Shown piece by piece: positions 53,901-63,084 of a stretch of DNA of 64,000 bases (the first letter of the stretch is position 1; every line of letters begins with the position of its first letter). A model generated the notes under the pieces. That model saw only the letters and a list, made by a program, of their open reading frames with translations, did no database searches and had not been told where the DNA came from. A program made the translations under genes and the position numbers. Source of the stretch: Sitta carolinensis (taxonomy: Eukaryota; Chordata; Aves; Passeriformes; Sittidae); contig CM063284.1 of NCBI GenBank assembly GCA_032173965.1, positions 111,140,410 to 111,204,409 on the forward strand, in the 5' to 3' direction.

Positions 53901-56900
53901 ATAAGTAAGACAATACTTGCCAAAGTGTTGGAGTGTGTTTCAAGGGTAAACATTTTAGAGATGCAGATACAAAAGGCTTAAAGAATGTAATTTGTCTGTA
54001 AACAAGCAAAAAAGGCAAGAAAGAACTAAATTTAAAATCTCTGAAAACTCTCAATCTTGAACTCCTGTTCAAATTGATTTGTTTTTGCGCTTCTAATAAT
54101 GCCTTATGGATGTGTAAGTGGACATACTTCTGTTCTAGCTTCTAATCATTTCATTGCTTTATGCCTTTCAATATGCCAAAATGCTGTACCTCAGGTTTTA
54201 GGTTTGGTTTTTTTTTTTTTTTGTCCTCTCCAGATTTGTCAGGGCAAAATTATCCAAAATACTGTAGGAAAGGAGTGGATGAGCAATAGTTCTGATGAGC
54301 GTAGGGCAGTGTTATGTATGCAATGGGACAATGTATTCTTAAGGTGAAATTTAAATCTGTGACTATGTTAAATACATTAGAAAAATATGTAACTGCTGAA
54401 AGAAAGTAGTCTGAGATGCAGCAGTTGAAGCTTGATGTTCTAGATAATTACAGTACAGAAATGGTCACTTCCTATATCGAATTAATGAAAGTTGTGTTAA
54501 TTTAAATGATACATGTGAAGATATGCCTCAAGCTGTGGAGACCACAATTACAAATGGTGCTGCTATACCTCCCTATTGCTGTTTTAACAATGTGCTTCTC
54601 TTCCTTTTATAGCTGAATCTATGTACAGCAATCAATCAATTACTTAAAAAGTAAATCTTTAGTTAATAGGCATTCTTTATTTTTCTCTGAAATATTCTTG
54701 GCTATTTCCAAATGCTGTCTGAGGAAAAAGGCTTGGAAGTCCTAATTACTGAGGATCTCTATACTTAAAAGTGCTTGTGCAATCAAGCTTTATTTCTTGT
54801 TACTTTAGAAAACGTGTATACACATCTGTCCTAGGTCAGACCAAAGCTGTAACCCCCAAAAATGCCTTTTAGTGGCCAAAAGTGAGTATATGTGACTGTA
54901 ATAAAAACAGGACAAGTGTACAGTGTATTTTGCCCAGGTGCTCTTCCAGCTTTAAGCAGTTCCTGAGCTGTTTGTTAACATTAGTGGTTTTGTCTTTTTC
55001 TAAATTCCAGCTTCATTTGATGACCTCTACTATCAACAGTCTAAATGCAAAAAATGTCTTATGCCAAAAAAACTCCAACACAACTGTATGAGAGAATAGA
55101 TTGCTTTAAAAACAAGCAAAACAACAAGACCGAACCATCCACAATTATATAGAATGTAATCTGTCTGGAGTGGTCAGAGGAACAGAGTTTACAGGGTTTT
55201 TTACCTTCCATCCTGTGGTTCCACTTTGGGTTCCTTTGGGAACAGGGAAGCAGGCAGGAAATTCCTTAGTTATGAGTGTTGTTTATCTAGTTATTTTGCT
55301 CATCCAGGTAATTGTCATCTTTTCACTCTTCCTGTTCAGGGCATTAATTCCATGTGTCTCTCCCATCCTTCCTTTTACTGCTGACAGAGAACATTTTCAT
55401 TGATGTGGTAACAGTGGATATAAGTTTGCATCCTCAGTAGGAAAGCACATGTTTTCGAAGGCCAGTTCCAGGAAAGGTTTGTCACCTTCTTGATGGATCA
55501 AGTGACAATCCCTTCTTTGTGGTTAAATAGCTAAAAGCTACAAAGCAGTTGTGGGCTTGTCATTTCTTTTTCCTTCCTACCTCTGCAGCAGATCAAGGCC
55601 ACAGCAGAAAAAGCAGTGAGCAGGGGCATCATCCTGAAGCTGGGTCTGGCCCTTGAGCACCCACTCAGATGGACCATTTGGAACTGCTCAGTAGGTGGAA
55701 GAGAGCCATGAGTCTCTGCCTAGTTGGACTCTCTTTCTCCAGGCCAGGGCCTAGGGAAGCATGGGCTGAGCAGGGGTGGTGCAGGGGATGTGAACTCCTG
55801 TGCAGTAGGTCCAGCTTCAGATCCAGACTGTATTGTGTATGTTTATTTCATGGAGGAGTCTAGGTAGGGTAGGTCATTTTGTTTCCCCTTTAAAGAAAAT
55901 AGAAAATGTTTTCTATTTTTATATCTCTGCTGTTTGACATGAGCAAATCTATCTTCAAAAGTAGTGATAATGTTTAAAAGAAATTTTAGCTTATATTTTC
56001 TGTAGAAATCTTACAATCATGCTGCAATCTGCATTTATATTTGCATTGCCTGACTGCAGCTATGCCTCTGTTACATCAGTGGGTACTTTTTTCTATGCAA
56101 CTTCAAAGAAACCTCTCTAAAGTATCCCCCCCTAAACCCCCAAATCCCCAGAAAACTAAACCAAAAGAAGAAAAGAGCCATAATAGTCTCTAAAAAAATT
56201 CAGATAAATTCCTTTCTGCTGTTCTCTCTTCCTGGAAATCTCCTGGTGCTAAAATGGAAATGGGTAGTTGCCTGGATGGAAAGAGTATTGTTTATTTGAC
56301 CCTGTTACAGATGCAACTGTCATACACTACAAAAATTAAGATGCAACCAAAGCAACAGAAATCTTCAGAAGTAAGCTAATTATGGATGGTTAAAATAAAT
56401 TTTTGTGATCCTAGCATTAGAAATTTGACTGTAAATTCAACACCTTTCAGTGTAAATAAAATGAGAAGCCCATCTATGTCCCCAAATCAACATGCACAAT
56501 ATACAGTGCTGCTGAGCCAGATTTGAAGGGGCATATTGCATTTCTCCTCCGTTAGGGGTTAAGTGGGGTTTTGGAAAACAATTGCTAAGACAAGAATGAT
56601 GTGGCAGAAGTAATTTCTCCCCCACCATATCTAGTGCCAAATTCTCATATGTTTTCTTTTATCCCCTGTAATGTTAGTGTTTGTTTTCAAAAGTGTTCTA
56701 ATTTTCTTTCTATCATGGTCCCTAGGGGGGGAGCAGGTAGTCTGTATGGTGGGGTTTGTCCTTCAGGGCTATTAGTGGTTCTGAGGAGCTGTGCTGTGTT
56801 GTAGGTTCCAGTTTCTCACACTGGAAGCAAAGCAGATCATCTCTCACTTACAGCCATCAGTGCCACAACTCAGGACTCTCCCCTTAAATATTGGTATTAT

Positions 56901-59900
56901 ATAATTGTGTAGTTGCCCTCCCCTATTTAAACAAGACTGTTGATGGATGCAGTGGGAATATATTAATTTCCCAGCTGCACTGCCAGATCCATGGCCTTGT
57001 ACTGCACCTGTGAACTACTGAGAATTAGATGCTACTGCTGGTAGCTGGTACTGAGATGAATTGCTGTGGTGATCAGGTCAAGAGGTGATGGGTTTACATG
57101 CTCCTGCACTTTTATTCCATCCCAAAGTATCTTATGCTTCAGCTTCTCAGCTTGAGTCAGCACTTCATGGGAAAATTATGCAAATTATTTGTAAACCTGT
57201 GGGGAGAGAGTATATATTGCAAACAACAGTTTTCAAGAAGCTCTTGTTACATTTGAAATTCATGCTATGGGGTGAAATGTCTAAACTGTATTAGTTCCAA
57301 TTCTTTCAAAGTTTCTATGTGAAAGAATGGAGAAATGTAGAGTATTGCAAGTTTTAACATTTATTACATAGATTAAACAAATAACTGGGTTAATTCAGTA
57401 TTTGTAGAGAAGAAAACTCAAAATGCATGTACTCAGCTTTTCTTGTCTACAAGTAAACCTTTCTTAAAGGTTTTCTGAATTGTTTACTTTTTCCATTAAG
57501 ATTTTATTTCCATCACAAAAAAAGTCTGAGGTTCATTGTAAGAAATAAATATCTTAAGTTATAAAATATTAACTCTGTGTCTAAATTTGTCATGTTGCAA
57601 GAGCTTATAGTTGTGAAGAATAAGTTTTAGCTTTTTGTTTGGTTTTCTTAATACTTAAGAGGCTGTTTATAGTTCAAGAGAAACAGGATTTCCCAAGATT
57701 TTAAATTATCTTATATCTGCTTGTATGCAGACCACATACAAATCTGATCAGCTAAAATTAACTTTTGTTATCAAAAGAGGAGAAAATTACAGAATGTCCT
57801 GGTACTATGTGCAGTAAAATGAAACCCAGTTGTCATGAGGCCAACTGAGATCCTTAAAATAAAGGAAATTGCCAAGGGAAGCGGGAGCTGGCACAAATGA
57901 AGCAGACTTTTACTCTGAAATTGGGACTGTTCTTTCTTACATGCATCCACAAGTGGAATGAGGGTGTAACAACAACAGACTAGCCCTTTAAGATGGTCAT
58001 GTTCTTATGTTAATTTTAACTATTTCTATAACTATTTAACTTTTCTTTGCTAGTGAATTTCTTGTTGGATTAGGAAAATAGAAATGAAGAATATCATGGC
58101 TGCAGCATAGAAATACCACTTGTCATCACCAGCAGTGTACACAGTAAAATTATTTTGCACTTAGAGAAAGTTAGAATGTGTTTTCTCTTTTAGAAAGTGT
58201 GGATGGTTTCAGTGGGCCAAATGCTAATGGGGAAAAAAGGGCCATGTTTGTCATTAGTCCCAGCCAGCACAGCTTCATGGGGGAGAAGTCCTGCTTGTAA
58301 ACCATTCCACAAGAGGGGAGCCCACCTAGCTGATACAGGAAAGCCAGTAGATGTGATCTTTTTGGACTTCAAAAGCAAAACTTTTGATATCGTCTCTAAC
58401 AGTACCTTCCAGACCAAATGTCCAGCACACAGCTGGATAACCATGCTGAGTGATGGGCGAGCAGCTGGTTCACAGGTCAGGCAAAAAGGGTTACAGTGAC
58501 ATCAGGCTGGGGTCTGGGCAGTGGAGAGGTTCTGCAGGGCTCCATCCTCAGCCCAGTTCTCTTCAACATCTCCATTAACCACTGGGATGCAGGATTCAAA
58601 GGGACACTAAGTAAGTTTGCCAATGACTCTAAATTAGGAAGAGCTGTCAACTCTCTCAAGGGCAAAGAGGCCCTGCAGAGAGACCTTGACAAATGAGAGG
58701 ACTGGGCAATCACCAACTGCATGAAGTTTAACAAGAGCAAGTGCTAGATTCTGCACTGGGGACAGAACAATCCTGGCGTGTGTACCAGACTGGGGAATGA
58801 GATGCTGGAAGGCAGGGCTGCAGAAAGGGACCTGAGAGTCCTGGTCACTGGCAATTTGAACAAGTTAGCAGGGCTTTTTTATTTCAGTCGCAAGTTCCCC
58901 ATGGAGTGGAAAGGGACAGCTGAGTGGCAGTTACTTCACCAGTTAATGTGAAAGTAGGAGAGAAGATTTCTCCTTGCTTTGAAATGAAAGAGGGTGGAAA
59001 TTGCCCAGTCTTGAGATGGGGATATATATTTGTTTTGAATTATATGGATTTATATTATATCCTGTGTATACTGTGTATGAGGAGACAACTCAGAAAAGAG
59101 TGTTGACTTCAATTAAGTCCATAAAGGAGTAAACTTGGATGAATAGGGGGTTATTTTTGGTAAGTGCCCTGCTGAATGAAAGCCTTAAAAAATAAACACA
59201 AAGAGATCTCCAACACTTCAGAAAGATTGAAAATTACTTTTACACAAAAGACTCACTAAGGCTCTTTTGTTGTTGCTTTCTATTAGCCTTATTTGAATTG
59301 GGAGATAGGAACCAGCCTGGAAGTTACAGATCAGGCTCAGTATTACTTTTTGGTCATAGCTGTCACAAAACTCTTCAGTCTTGCTGTTAAAGTTTGTGGG
59401 AAGGATGACAGAAGGTGACAGAACCTGAGCTGCTGTACAGGATGCTGAGCTTTCTTATGGTCATCAAAGCTGTCTTTCATGTGGATATTGTTGGACATGG
59501 ACAGTGAAGGCAGTGTGGTGTTTTACATATAGTTTTTCAACAAGCTCAGCTTTTGTATAGAACTAGGACATGAATTGCTGTTTTTAAAGCTGTCTGCCTT
59601 CAGGGAATTAAAGGAACAAAATAGTTGTACTGGAAGCTTTGTGATTAAAAATAAAATAGTTGTGGGCAGTGGAGATTGTATCTGAGCAGCTTGACTTCAC
59701 CGAACAGCCTTTGCATTAACATTTGCCAAATGTGTTCAATATGCTCATATTAAAACATTTTGGGGCAAGTTTGAAGTGCTGGTCAGGAAAGTATACGTAC
59801 TAAACTAGTTTTTATTATTTCAATAAAACAGTTTGTCAATTCCCTTGATTACAGAATTGATACATTAGTAATCAAACTATATTTGCCAATTTCATACACA

Positions 59901-62900
59901 TTGGCTTACCTCTTACTGCACAGCCAGGAGTGACTCTGAGTGTATAGTTCACAGTATCTCGCAGTATATGCACAAGTGTTTTACAGTGTGGGCACCTGTA
60001 CTGTTTTGGAAGGAATGAATAGTTTTCAAATGCTGTTGCCAGCAAATCTGTTAGCTTGCGTAACAGAAGTCACCTTTTCCTTTATTTTACGTGTTTGAGC
60101 TAAAAGGGGGTTGATCCTCCTGGGTTGTGGTGGCGTTTAAATGCCTTTGTTTCTACCTTTTTAAAAGAAACAAACGATAAAGTAACTGTTGCTCTGGCCA
60201 TACAAATTCTTTCTGTGCATGGCACGTCCTTGAACTGTGTTTTCTAATTTCACGAGCTATGAAACAGTATAAAAACATTTCCGATGACCAGCTGAGAACC
60301 TCTCATAAATGCATTCTTAGTTATGTTTTATGTTCTGCAACCAAGCAGATGCAAATTGCTTTATGATGTTTTCTATTTAAACTATTTTTAACTGTATTTG
60401 AAATATGAATGGAAGGAGAAGGATGATGATTAATAAATATCGGTGTACTTAGCACAGAGGGCTACTGAGGAAAGTCAGAGTTTTACTTTTCATGGACCTT
60501 TGTGATAACTAATGTTAATACATGTCCTAATACAGACATGGTCAGCAAATTAGTAATGAAATTGTAAGCATCAGTGGGACTCTCCTGGTAGTCATATCAG
60601 GCCTGAAACAGGAATGATGTCTTGCTGTTGTGTGCAGTAGCTACAGAATCAGAAACTTGCTTTCTATCCTTCATGCTACAGGCATGTTCCAGGTAGGTAT
60701 TCCTGCCATAGGTGTACCAGTAGTGGACTTTTAGAAGAGTTGAAACTTATTGACTGGGCACAACCATAGCCCTGTTCAGGAAAAAAGGGTAAAATTAGTC
60801 TGTAAACCAATAATAGCTGCTCTCTTCTGCAGGTACTTTAATGCTTCCTTGCATTGTTTGAACAAATAAAATACATTTCTCTGACTGGCATCTGTGGAAG
60901 TAATGAAGTAGGAGAACACTCCTGTGGAGCAGCTTTCTTTCAGCAAAACAAATTATACTAACTGTATAGTTTATTGCTACAGTCTGACCATAGAGTTCAG
61001 ATGCAGATTCATGCATGCAAGACTTTTAAAAAAACGATCTGAAAATGCATTTTTAAACCTAGCTGAGCTGGCATCTCCCAATTCCAGCATGGCTCATGTA
61101 GGCCACCCAGGCAAGCTGAATTACAAGTGCATATGAGAATGGTTCCGTGGTAAGAAGAGAAACTGGGTGGGCAGTTTGTTGGAGTCTGTAGAACTGTTTG
61201 CCCACAAACAGTTCTGGTGTGTAATGCTTCAGTGCTCAAGTTTGGGGGGAAACGTGGACAAACGCAGTGTTATCAGCAGAGCAGGTTATCCTTTATGATG
61301 TTTTGTGCTTGACCGTGCTGCTCTTGGAACCAAGGATTTCATTGCACTTCTGTATTAGTTATCTCTCTGTCTTAAAGTCCTCCTTGAAACCAGGACTAAA
61401 CAAGGTTGTTAAGCTTATGTGGTACTTCACTGGAGCCCAATATTTTCTCAACATATTTCTTTGTTTTCTTCCTTAATATAGCAGGGTTCATAGTTTGTTA
61501 AGTGTGGGTTCGCAGCTTGTTAAATCTGGCTTCTTTATTTTGAGGCTTTGAGGATTTTGTTTTTCCTCTGAGTCTGAGTTTCTTTCCTCTCTCTCTGACA
61601 CCAGCATAGAGATGTAGCAATGTAAACTGCGAAACTTATGTAGATCATTTTAGCTTAAATAGGGCTCTTGTATTTCAGAGTTCTTTCTGTGATCTGCTAC
61701 TTAGATGTTTAGCCATTGCATCTGATAATTCTTGTGATAATTATAATTTTGCAGAGGATATAGTTGTTCATTAAAAATTCAGCTGACACTGCTAACTACT
61801 TTTTATATAATGTGTTGACTTGTCTGTAGATGAAATTGCTTAATAACTGGTAACTGAAGAGAGAGAGTTTTTTTTTTTGTTTGTTTTTTGGTTTTTGTTT
61901 TTTTTCTTTGTTTTGCAACTCACCTGAAGTCCTGCTTAGCCTTTTTAGCTCCATCTTGGTTTCCACAGTTGTGTGTCTTCCCGGTTTCACATTTATGACG
62001 AGAGCTTTACTAAGTTATTTGTCTTTTTTAACTAAACAAAAAAATTTTCTTCATGTGCACAAATAGTCATAACGTAGTTGTATGCTATCTCTGTTGATTC
62101 CTAAACCAATGTAACTCAAGGACATATTTCAGCTCAGTAGAAATCTTTATTAATATATTCAGTAGTATTTGTGGAGAAACTTTACACTGCAACAAAAGAA
62201 TAAAGGAGGTCTTTATGCAAATAACTTCTTTGAAGCCAAAAAAAAATGATCAAATACTCCCACAGTAGTCCAAAGCTCTTTGTAGTAGCCCAAAGACAGC
62301 TTCCAACACATACACCTTCTTGTTCTTAAAAGTGAGAAATTATGTCTTCTGGCTTTGGATCCAAGAGCAGGAATTGCTTTAGTGTTACCTTAAGTGTATT
62401 TGTGCTAGATGCCACTCCTCTGCTCCTCACCTTGGGAATGCTAAATTAATTTAATCTTGGAGAGTGTTCAGACCACTGAAACTGCACACTTGACCCAGCT
62501 TGTGAAATGAATCATAGGGTCAAGTATGGGTAAAAGAATATTTTTGTGATCACTCCTTGCCAACAGACAAACAAATCTGTGAGGGAAAAGAAAACCCAAC
62601 CTGTTATAACTAGTGGTTACACTGGTTTGTTTTGAATTTGCAACTGTCTAATAGGATTTGTTCATAAGTGCAAGGGAAAGTTAGAAACCTTTTTTTTAGT
62701 ATTCACACTGGAGACAGGACTGAAAACAAGAAGCTTTTGGACACCCAGATACTGAAAATGTTTTGTTCTGTATATTTACCCTAGGTGTATGTCTTGTTGG
62801 GAGTAACTCTGTTGGAAACTTCAAAATTAGAAGAACTAAGCTACAAAATGTAATTTTACTGTCTGATATTGTCTCTAAGGGTCAAAGCACACATACATAT

Positions 62901-63084
62901 ATATACATCTGTCCTGTGGTTGTCACTTGGAAAAACCAAATACTGATTCCTGGCAAAACTGAGCATTCCTTTTTTCTCTACAGGGGCGGGCTAGCTGAAA
63001 GGTTATGTCGTCTCCAGAACAGAGAAAGATCTGCCATTAGCTTTTGGAGGCATCAGTGTATTTCAGACAATAAAATCCCCTCAG
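2969..63084 (+). CDS. SPIDR: SPIDR (KIAA0146), DNA-repair scaffold protein, exons 1-7, 3' end outside window
   Basis: Seven spliced segments encode the N-terminal part of SPIDR. In vertebrates this nuclear scaffold links the BLM helicase and RAD51 (and is reported with FIGNL1) during homologous recombination. Matches to the human protein as I recall it, in order: RKRLWNAEC (human RKRSWNTEC), AWLRCGDGFQSTS (AWLRCGEGFQNTS), WTSSGSDFSD (WSSSGSDLSD), DELKLINWE (DELQFIDWE), EYSSDND (EYSSDSE), LLHTPGK (ILHTPQK), AKKRKLLR (AKKKLLR) and GGLAERLCRLQNRERSAI (GGLAERLNGLQNRERSAI). The order is collinear and every exon is flanked by AG and GT. The encoded part is acidic and Ser-rich, with two basic clusters (GKGKRKR, KKRKLLR) that could serve as nuclear localisation signals (inference). 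The frame is broken in exons 2, 4 and 6 and at the exon 5/6 junction, each by the equivalent of one missing base, so the sequence as given cannot make the full protein. Identity is secure; functionality is uncertain. Confidence 0.93.
6031..6467 (+). mobile_element. LTR-like composite repeat: two ~87-nt direct repeats around a 260-nt unit
   Basis: The segments 6031-6118 and 6381-6467 are about 90 percent alike. Both begin GGTTCTTTGTCTGACT, contain an AATAAA polyadenylation-like hexamer and end in a GCTCTTTTGAG block. Between them lies a unit (about 6126-6372) found again at 28241-28466 without the flanking direct repeats. One reading is an LTR (U3-like inner unit plus R/U5-like end) preceded by the end of a second, tandem LTR. 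No gag/pol sequence, primer-binding site or clear target-site duplication was seen, so the class is uncertain. Confidence 0.5.
9158..9258 (+). mobile_element. CR1 LINE 3' end fragment
   Basis: This contains the signature of the CR1 3' UTR: a GTGCAGAGCCAGTAGTTGG block, GGGTTCCTTCCAACTCAGAA, then a terminal TTCTATGATTCTG repeat. It is 5'-truncated, as most avian CR1 copies are. Confidence 0.85.
10205..10359 (+). CDS. SPIDR: SPIDR exon 2, with internal frameshift
   Basis: The acceptor is TTTCCTTTCTCTAG|CGG and the donor is GAG|GTAAAA. In the frame set by exon 1 it reads RKRLWNAECTPFQ, then runs into MRHPYV and a TGA at 10262-10264. The frame shifted by one lost base continues the homology: DETPLRLKKPNVRT through AWLRCGDGFQSTSVLE, matching human AWLRCGEGFQNTS. 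The switch must lie between about 10232 and 10250. One extra G at CCAG|ATGAG (10243/10244) would repair it. Both halves are clearly SPIDR, so this is either a real 1-nt deletion or a sequencing error. As written, translation stops after 26 residues. Confidence 0.9.
10360..10665 (+). other. SPIDR intron 2
   Basis: A short 306-base intron between well-defined GTAAAA and TTAATATAG sites. It contains nothing beyond AT-rich sequence. Confidence 0.75.
10666..10744 (+). CDS. SPIDR: SPIDR exon 3
   Basis: The acceptor TTTTTAATATAG|TCC follows a pyrimidine-rich run, and the donor is TCTA|GTATGT. It enters in phase 0 from exon 2 (second frame) and leaves in phase 1. It encodes a Lys/Ser-rich segment, SQKPSNKKSRIKKSLGPLL, then TSAESAS. 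Residue identity to human is weak here; the exon is placed by its splice sites, its correct phase at both ends and its position between two recognised exons. A TGA follows 12 bases past the donor, so read-through is not possible. Confidence 0.75.
10745..12232 (+). other. SPIDR intron 3
   Basis: A 1.5-kb AT-rich intron from GTATGT to TTTTTCATAG. No repeat, RNA gene or additional exon was recognised. Confidence 0.7.
12233..12417 (+). CDS. SPIDR: SPIDR exon 4, with internal frameshift
   Basis: The acceptor is TACTTTTTCATAG|GAG and the donor is GAAG|GTAAGT (perfect). The split codon A|GA joins exon 3 and leads to an alanine run (GCT x4), ESSKEAEAIIWTSSGSDFSD and VENKT; WTSSGSDFSD matches human WSSSGSDLSD. 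That frame ends at TAG 12397-12399. The frame that fits the next exon reads SDASKTEESPSRHDLLLEDR, then SSE with G carried over to exon 5. The switch lies between about 12314 and 12352. The six-A run at 12343-12348 is the natural site: a seventh A restores the frame. Confidence 0.9.
12418..15062 (+). other. SPIDR intron 4
   Basis: A 2.6-kb AT-rich intron. It contains a perfect 16-bp palindrome at 13793-13808 and T-tracts near 14437-14452 and 14818-14834. No exon or transposon was recognised. Confidence 0.7.
15063..15220 (+). CDS. SPIDR: SPIDR exon 5
   Basis: The acceptor is TATTCTGTTTTAG|ATG and the donor is TTTAAG|GTGAGT (perfect). The split codon G|AT joins exon 4 and gives DELKLINWERDTDSTDQ, matching human DELQFIDWEIDSDR. 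An acidic, Ser-rich segment follows: LEISDSDSCTNINSLPS, then KEENDELFK (human VEISDCASCASNQSL and SELPK). The exon is open throughout and ends in phase 0. Open reading continues a little past the donor, but those codons have no homology and lie in the intron. Confidence 0.92.
15398..15644 (-). mobile_element. CR1 LINE fragment, antisense to SPIDR
   Basis: Read on the + strand it shows the complement pattern of the CR1 3' region: GAATCACAGGATGAGTGAGG, GGGAAGGCACCTCTGGAGA, a CAGAGACTCCACAACTACTC block and CAGTAAAGCAACTTGTTC. This places the element on the minus strand. It is moderately diverged. Confidence 0.85.
16120..16250 (+). mobile_element. CR1 LINE 3' fragment
   Basis: Recognised by GTGCCGTGGTCTAGTTGACG and the GGTTGGATTCGATGATCT block followed by GGTCTTTTCCAACC, the standard end of CR1 ORF2/3' UTR on the + strand. 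It ends directly against the GC-rich segment that starts near 16255. Confidence 0.85.
16255..16560. promoter_or_regulatory. Intronic GC/CpG-rich island
   Basis: About 300 bases of strongly GC- and CpG-rich sequence within intron 5, lying between two same-strand CR1 fragments (16120-16250 and 16745-17199). It could be a CpG-rich 5' part of a CR1 element, an alternative promoter, or part of another repeat. The ATG near 16541 opens only five codons (MGKAV...) before running on to a stop, so no gene is called. Open frames on both strands here reflect base composition. Confidence 0.45.
16745..17199 (+). mobile_element. CR1 LINE 3' end (ORF2 C-terminus and 3' UTR)
   Basis: An almost continuous match to the CR1 3' end: CAAGGACATTGAGGGGCTGG, GAGGAGCGGCTGAGAG, CTTCTCCCAGGCGACAGGTG, GGACAGCAGGAAAAATTTAT, AAGGGGCTGCCCAGGAAGGT and a TGTGATTCTGTG tail. 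Small deletions and stops show that it is inactive. Confidence 0.92.
19437..19805 (-). mobile_element. CR1 LINE 3' region, antisense
   Basis: Clear complement of the CR1 end: AACCATAAAATGGTTTGACT, TTGCTCAAAGCTCCATCCAA, CCTTGAACACTTCCAGAGG, CATCCACAGCTTCTCTAGGC and CCCTTGCCCTATTGCTATAA. Divergence rises toward the right edge, which is therefore approximate. Confidence 0.92.
20600..20745 (-). mobile_element. Old CR1 fragment, antisense
   Basis: A degenerate copy of the same CR1 3' region: TGGTTGCTTAGGGCTTTATC, a GTTGGATCCTGCAAAACTTG block and CCTGTCTGGGCAGC. The order matches the better-preserved copy at 19437-19805, but divergence is much higher. Confidence 0.65.
28241..28466 (+). repeat. Second copy of the LTR-like inner unit
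   Basis: Closely matches about 6137-6365 along its length. Shared blocks include CAATATTACCAGAATTCTAC, GGAGAAAATTCT and TGCTCCCTTGGGAAGTTCT, ending in TTTTTGCACCTCACATGGGC. The match stops just before the point where the first copy enters its AATAAA-containing direct repeat. Confidence 0.75.
30520..30568 (+). repeat. T-rich tract with (GTTTT) repeats
   Basis: A run of T bases followed by four GTTTT-like units and more T. A low-complexity tract, probably length-variable. Confidence 0.9.
32970..33190. other. GC-rich intronic patch A
   Basis: About 220 bases of raised GC content in an AT-rich intron, with no CR1 signature and no recognised exon. A possible regulatory element or old GC-rich repeat; nothing more can be said from sequence. 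Confidence 0.35.
33418..33535. promoter_or_regulatory. GC/CpG-rich intronic patch B with CRE-like site
   Basis: A compact CpG-rich stretch with a near-consensus CRE (TGACGTCG, 33430-33437) and GGCCGCCCGCC. It is flanked by AT-rich DNA and preceded by an 18-T tract. This fits an intronic enhancer or minor promoter, but no supporting exon was found. Confidence 0.35.
37547..37572. other. Perfect 11-bp hairpin with 4-nt loop
   Basis: CTGAAACTAGC (37547-37557), loop ATAA, then GCTAGTTTCAG (37562-37572), a perfect inverted repeat. There is no T-run after it and no larger RNA fold was identified. It is too short for a typical microRNA precursor unless outer, imperfect pairing exists. Confidence 0.6.
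38330..38412 (+). repeat. Fragment of an old amniote dispersed repeat
   Basis: CCATCCAGCCCATTATCCTG followed by TCTGTGCTTGTGGCCAGATG resembles a dispersed repeat common in reptile and bird genomes (a CCAGTATCCTGTCT...GTGGCCA pattern, from memory). I do not name the family. Confidence 0.45.
38567..38589 (+). repeat. Poly-T tract (23 T)
   Basis: An uninterrupted T run in intron 5, with no poly-A-type retrocopy recognised beside it. Similar long T-tracts occur at 33340-33357, 33770-33801 and 46557-46575. Confidence 0.9.
53593..53847 (+). CDS. SPIDR: SPIDR exon 6, out of phase at start and frameshifted near its end
   Basis: The acceptor ATCTTTATTTGTTTAG|GC has a good pyrimidine tract; the donor is CTGAG|GTAAAC. 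The homologous frame begins at 53595, NLPEISEYSSDNDSVGEAEA, and includes SAQALLHTPGKQAGKAPRAP (human ILHTPQKPTAKFPRTP). It then stops at TGA 53844-53846. The last 27 bases read in the next frame give ESAKKRKLLR, matching human ENSAKKKLLR, and splice correctly to exon 7. The switch is near 53810-53820. At 255 nt it is close to the length of the matching human segment (about 84 residues). Its GC content is far above the flanking introns, and its middle third is poorly conserved. Confidence 0.88.
54825..54880 (+). repeat. Short fragment resembling the repeat at 38.35 kb
   Basis: CATCTGTCCTAGGTCAGACC and TTTTAGTGGCCAAAAG share the layout of the old dispersed repeat seen near 38.35 kb (GGTCAGACC at the left, GTGGCCA at the right). 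Strongly decayed and short; low confidence. Confidence 0.3.
58250..58862 (+). mobile_element. CR1 LINE ORF2 reverse-transcriptase fragment, inactive
   Basis: Translates in pieces to CR1 reverse-transcriptase motifs: DVIFLDFKSKTFDIVS (motif A region), GSILSPVLFNISIN (motif B region), then FAND where CR1 elements carry FADD, then KEALQRDLDK. The catalytic box at 58616-58627 therefore has the first Asp of the pair replaced by Asn. Frame breaks (for example TGA at 58497-58499) separate the motif A piece from the rest. The fragment has neither the endonuclease region nor a 3' tail. Confidence 0.9.
62544..62573 (+). repeat. 30-nt direct repeat, left copy
   Basis: Begins TTGTGATCACT and ends ACAAACA. 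It matches 63487-63516 at 28 of 30 positions. The pair brackets exon 7 at a spacing of 943 bases. Confidence 0.8.
62984..63084 (+). CDS. SPIDR: SPIDR exon 7
   Basis: The acceptor is CTTTTTTCTCTACAG|GGG and the donor is TCAG|GTAAGA (near perfect). The split codon AG|G from exon 6 gives R, then GGLAERLCRLQNRERSAI, SFWRHQCIS and DNKIPS. This is the strongest match in the window: human reads GGLAERLNGLQNRERSAI, SLWRHQCIS, YQKTLS. No frame break occurs here. It leaves in phase 1 toward an exon outside the window. The conserved basic/aromatic block suggests a constrained interaction segment (inference). Confidence 0.95.

Larger units (their letters stand above)
53848..62983 (+). other. SPIDR intron 6 (9.1 kb)
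   Basis: From donor GTAAAC to the acceptor before exon 7. It contains a short old-repeat fragment near 54.83 kb, the CR1 reverse-transcriptase fragment at 58250-58862, a T-rich tract at 61869-61913 and one arm of a 30-nt direct repeat at 62544-62573. No additional exon was recognised. Confidence 0.65.
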
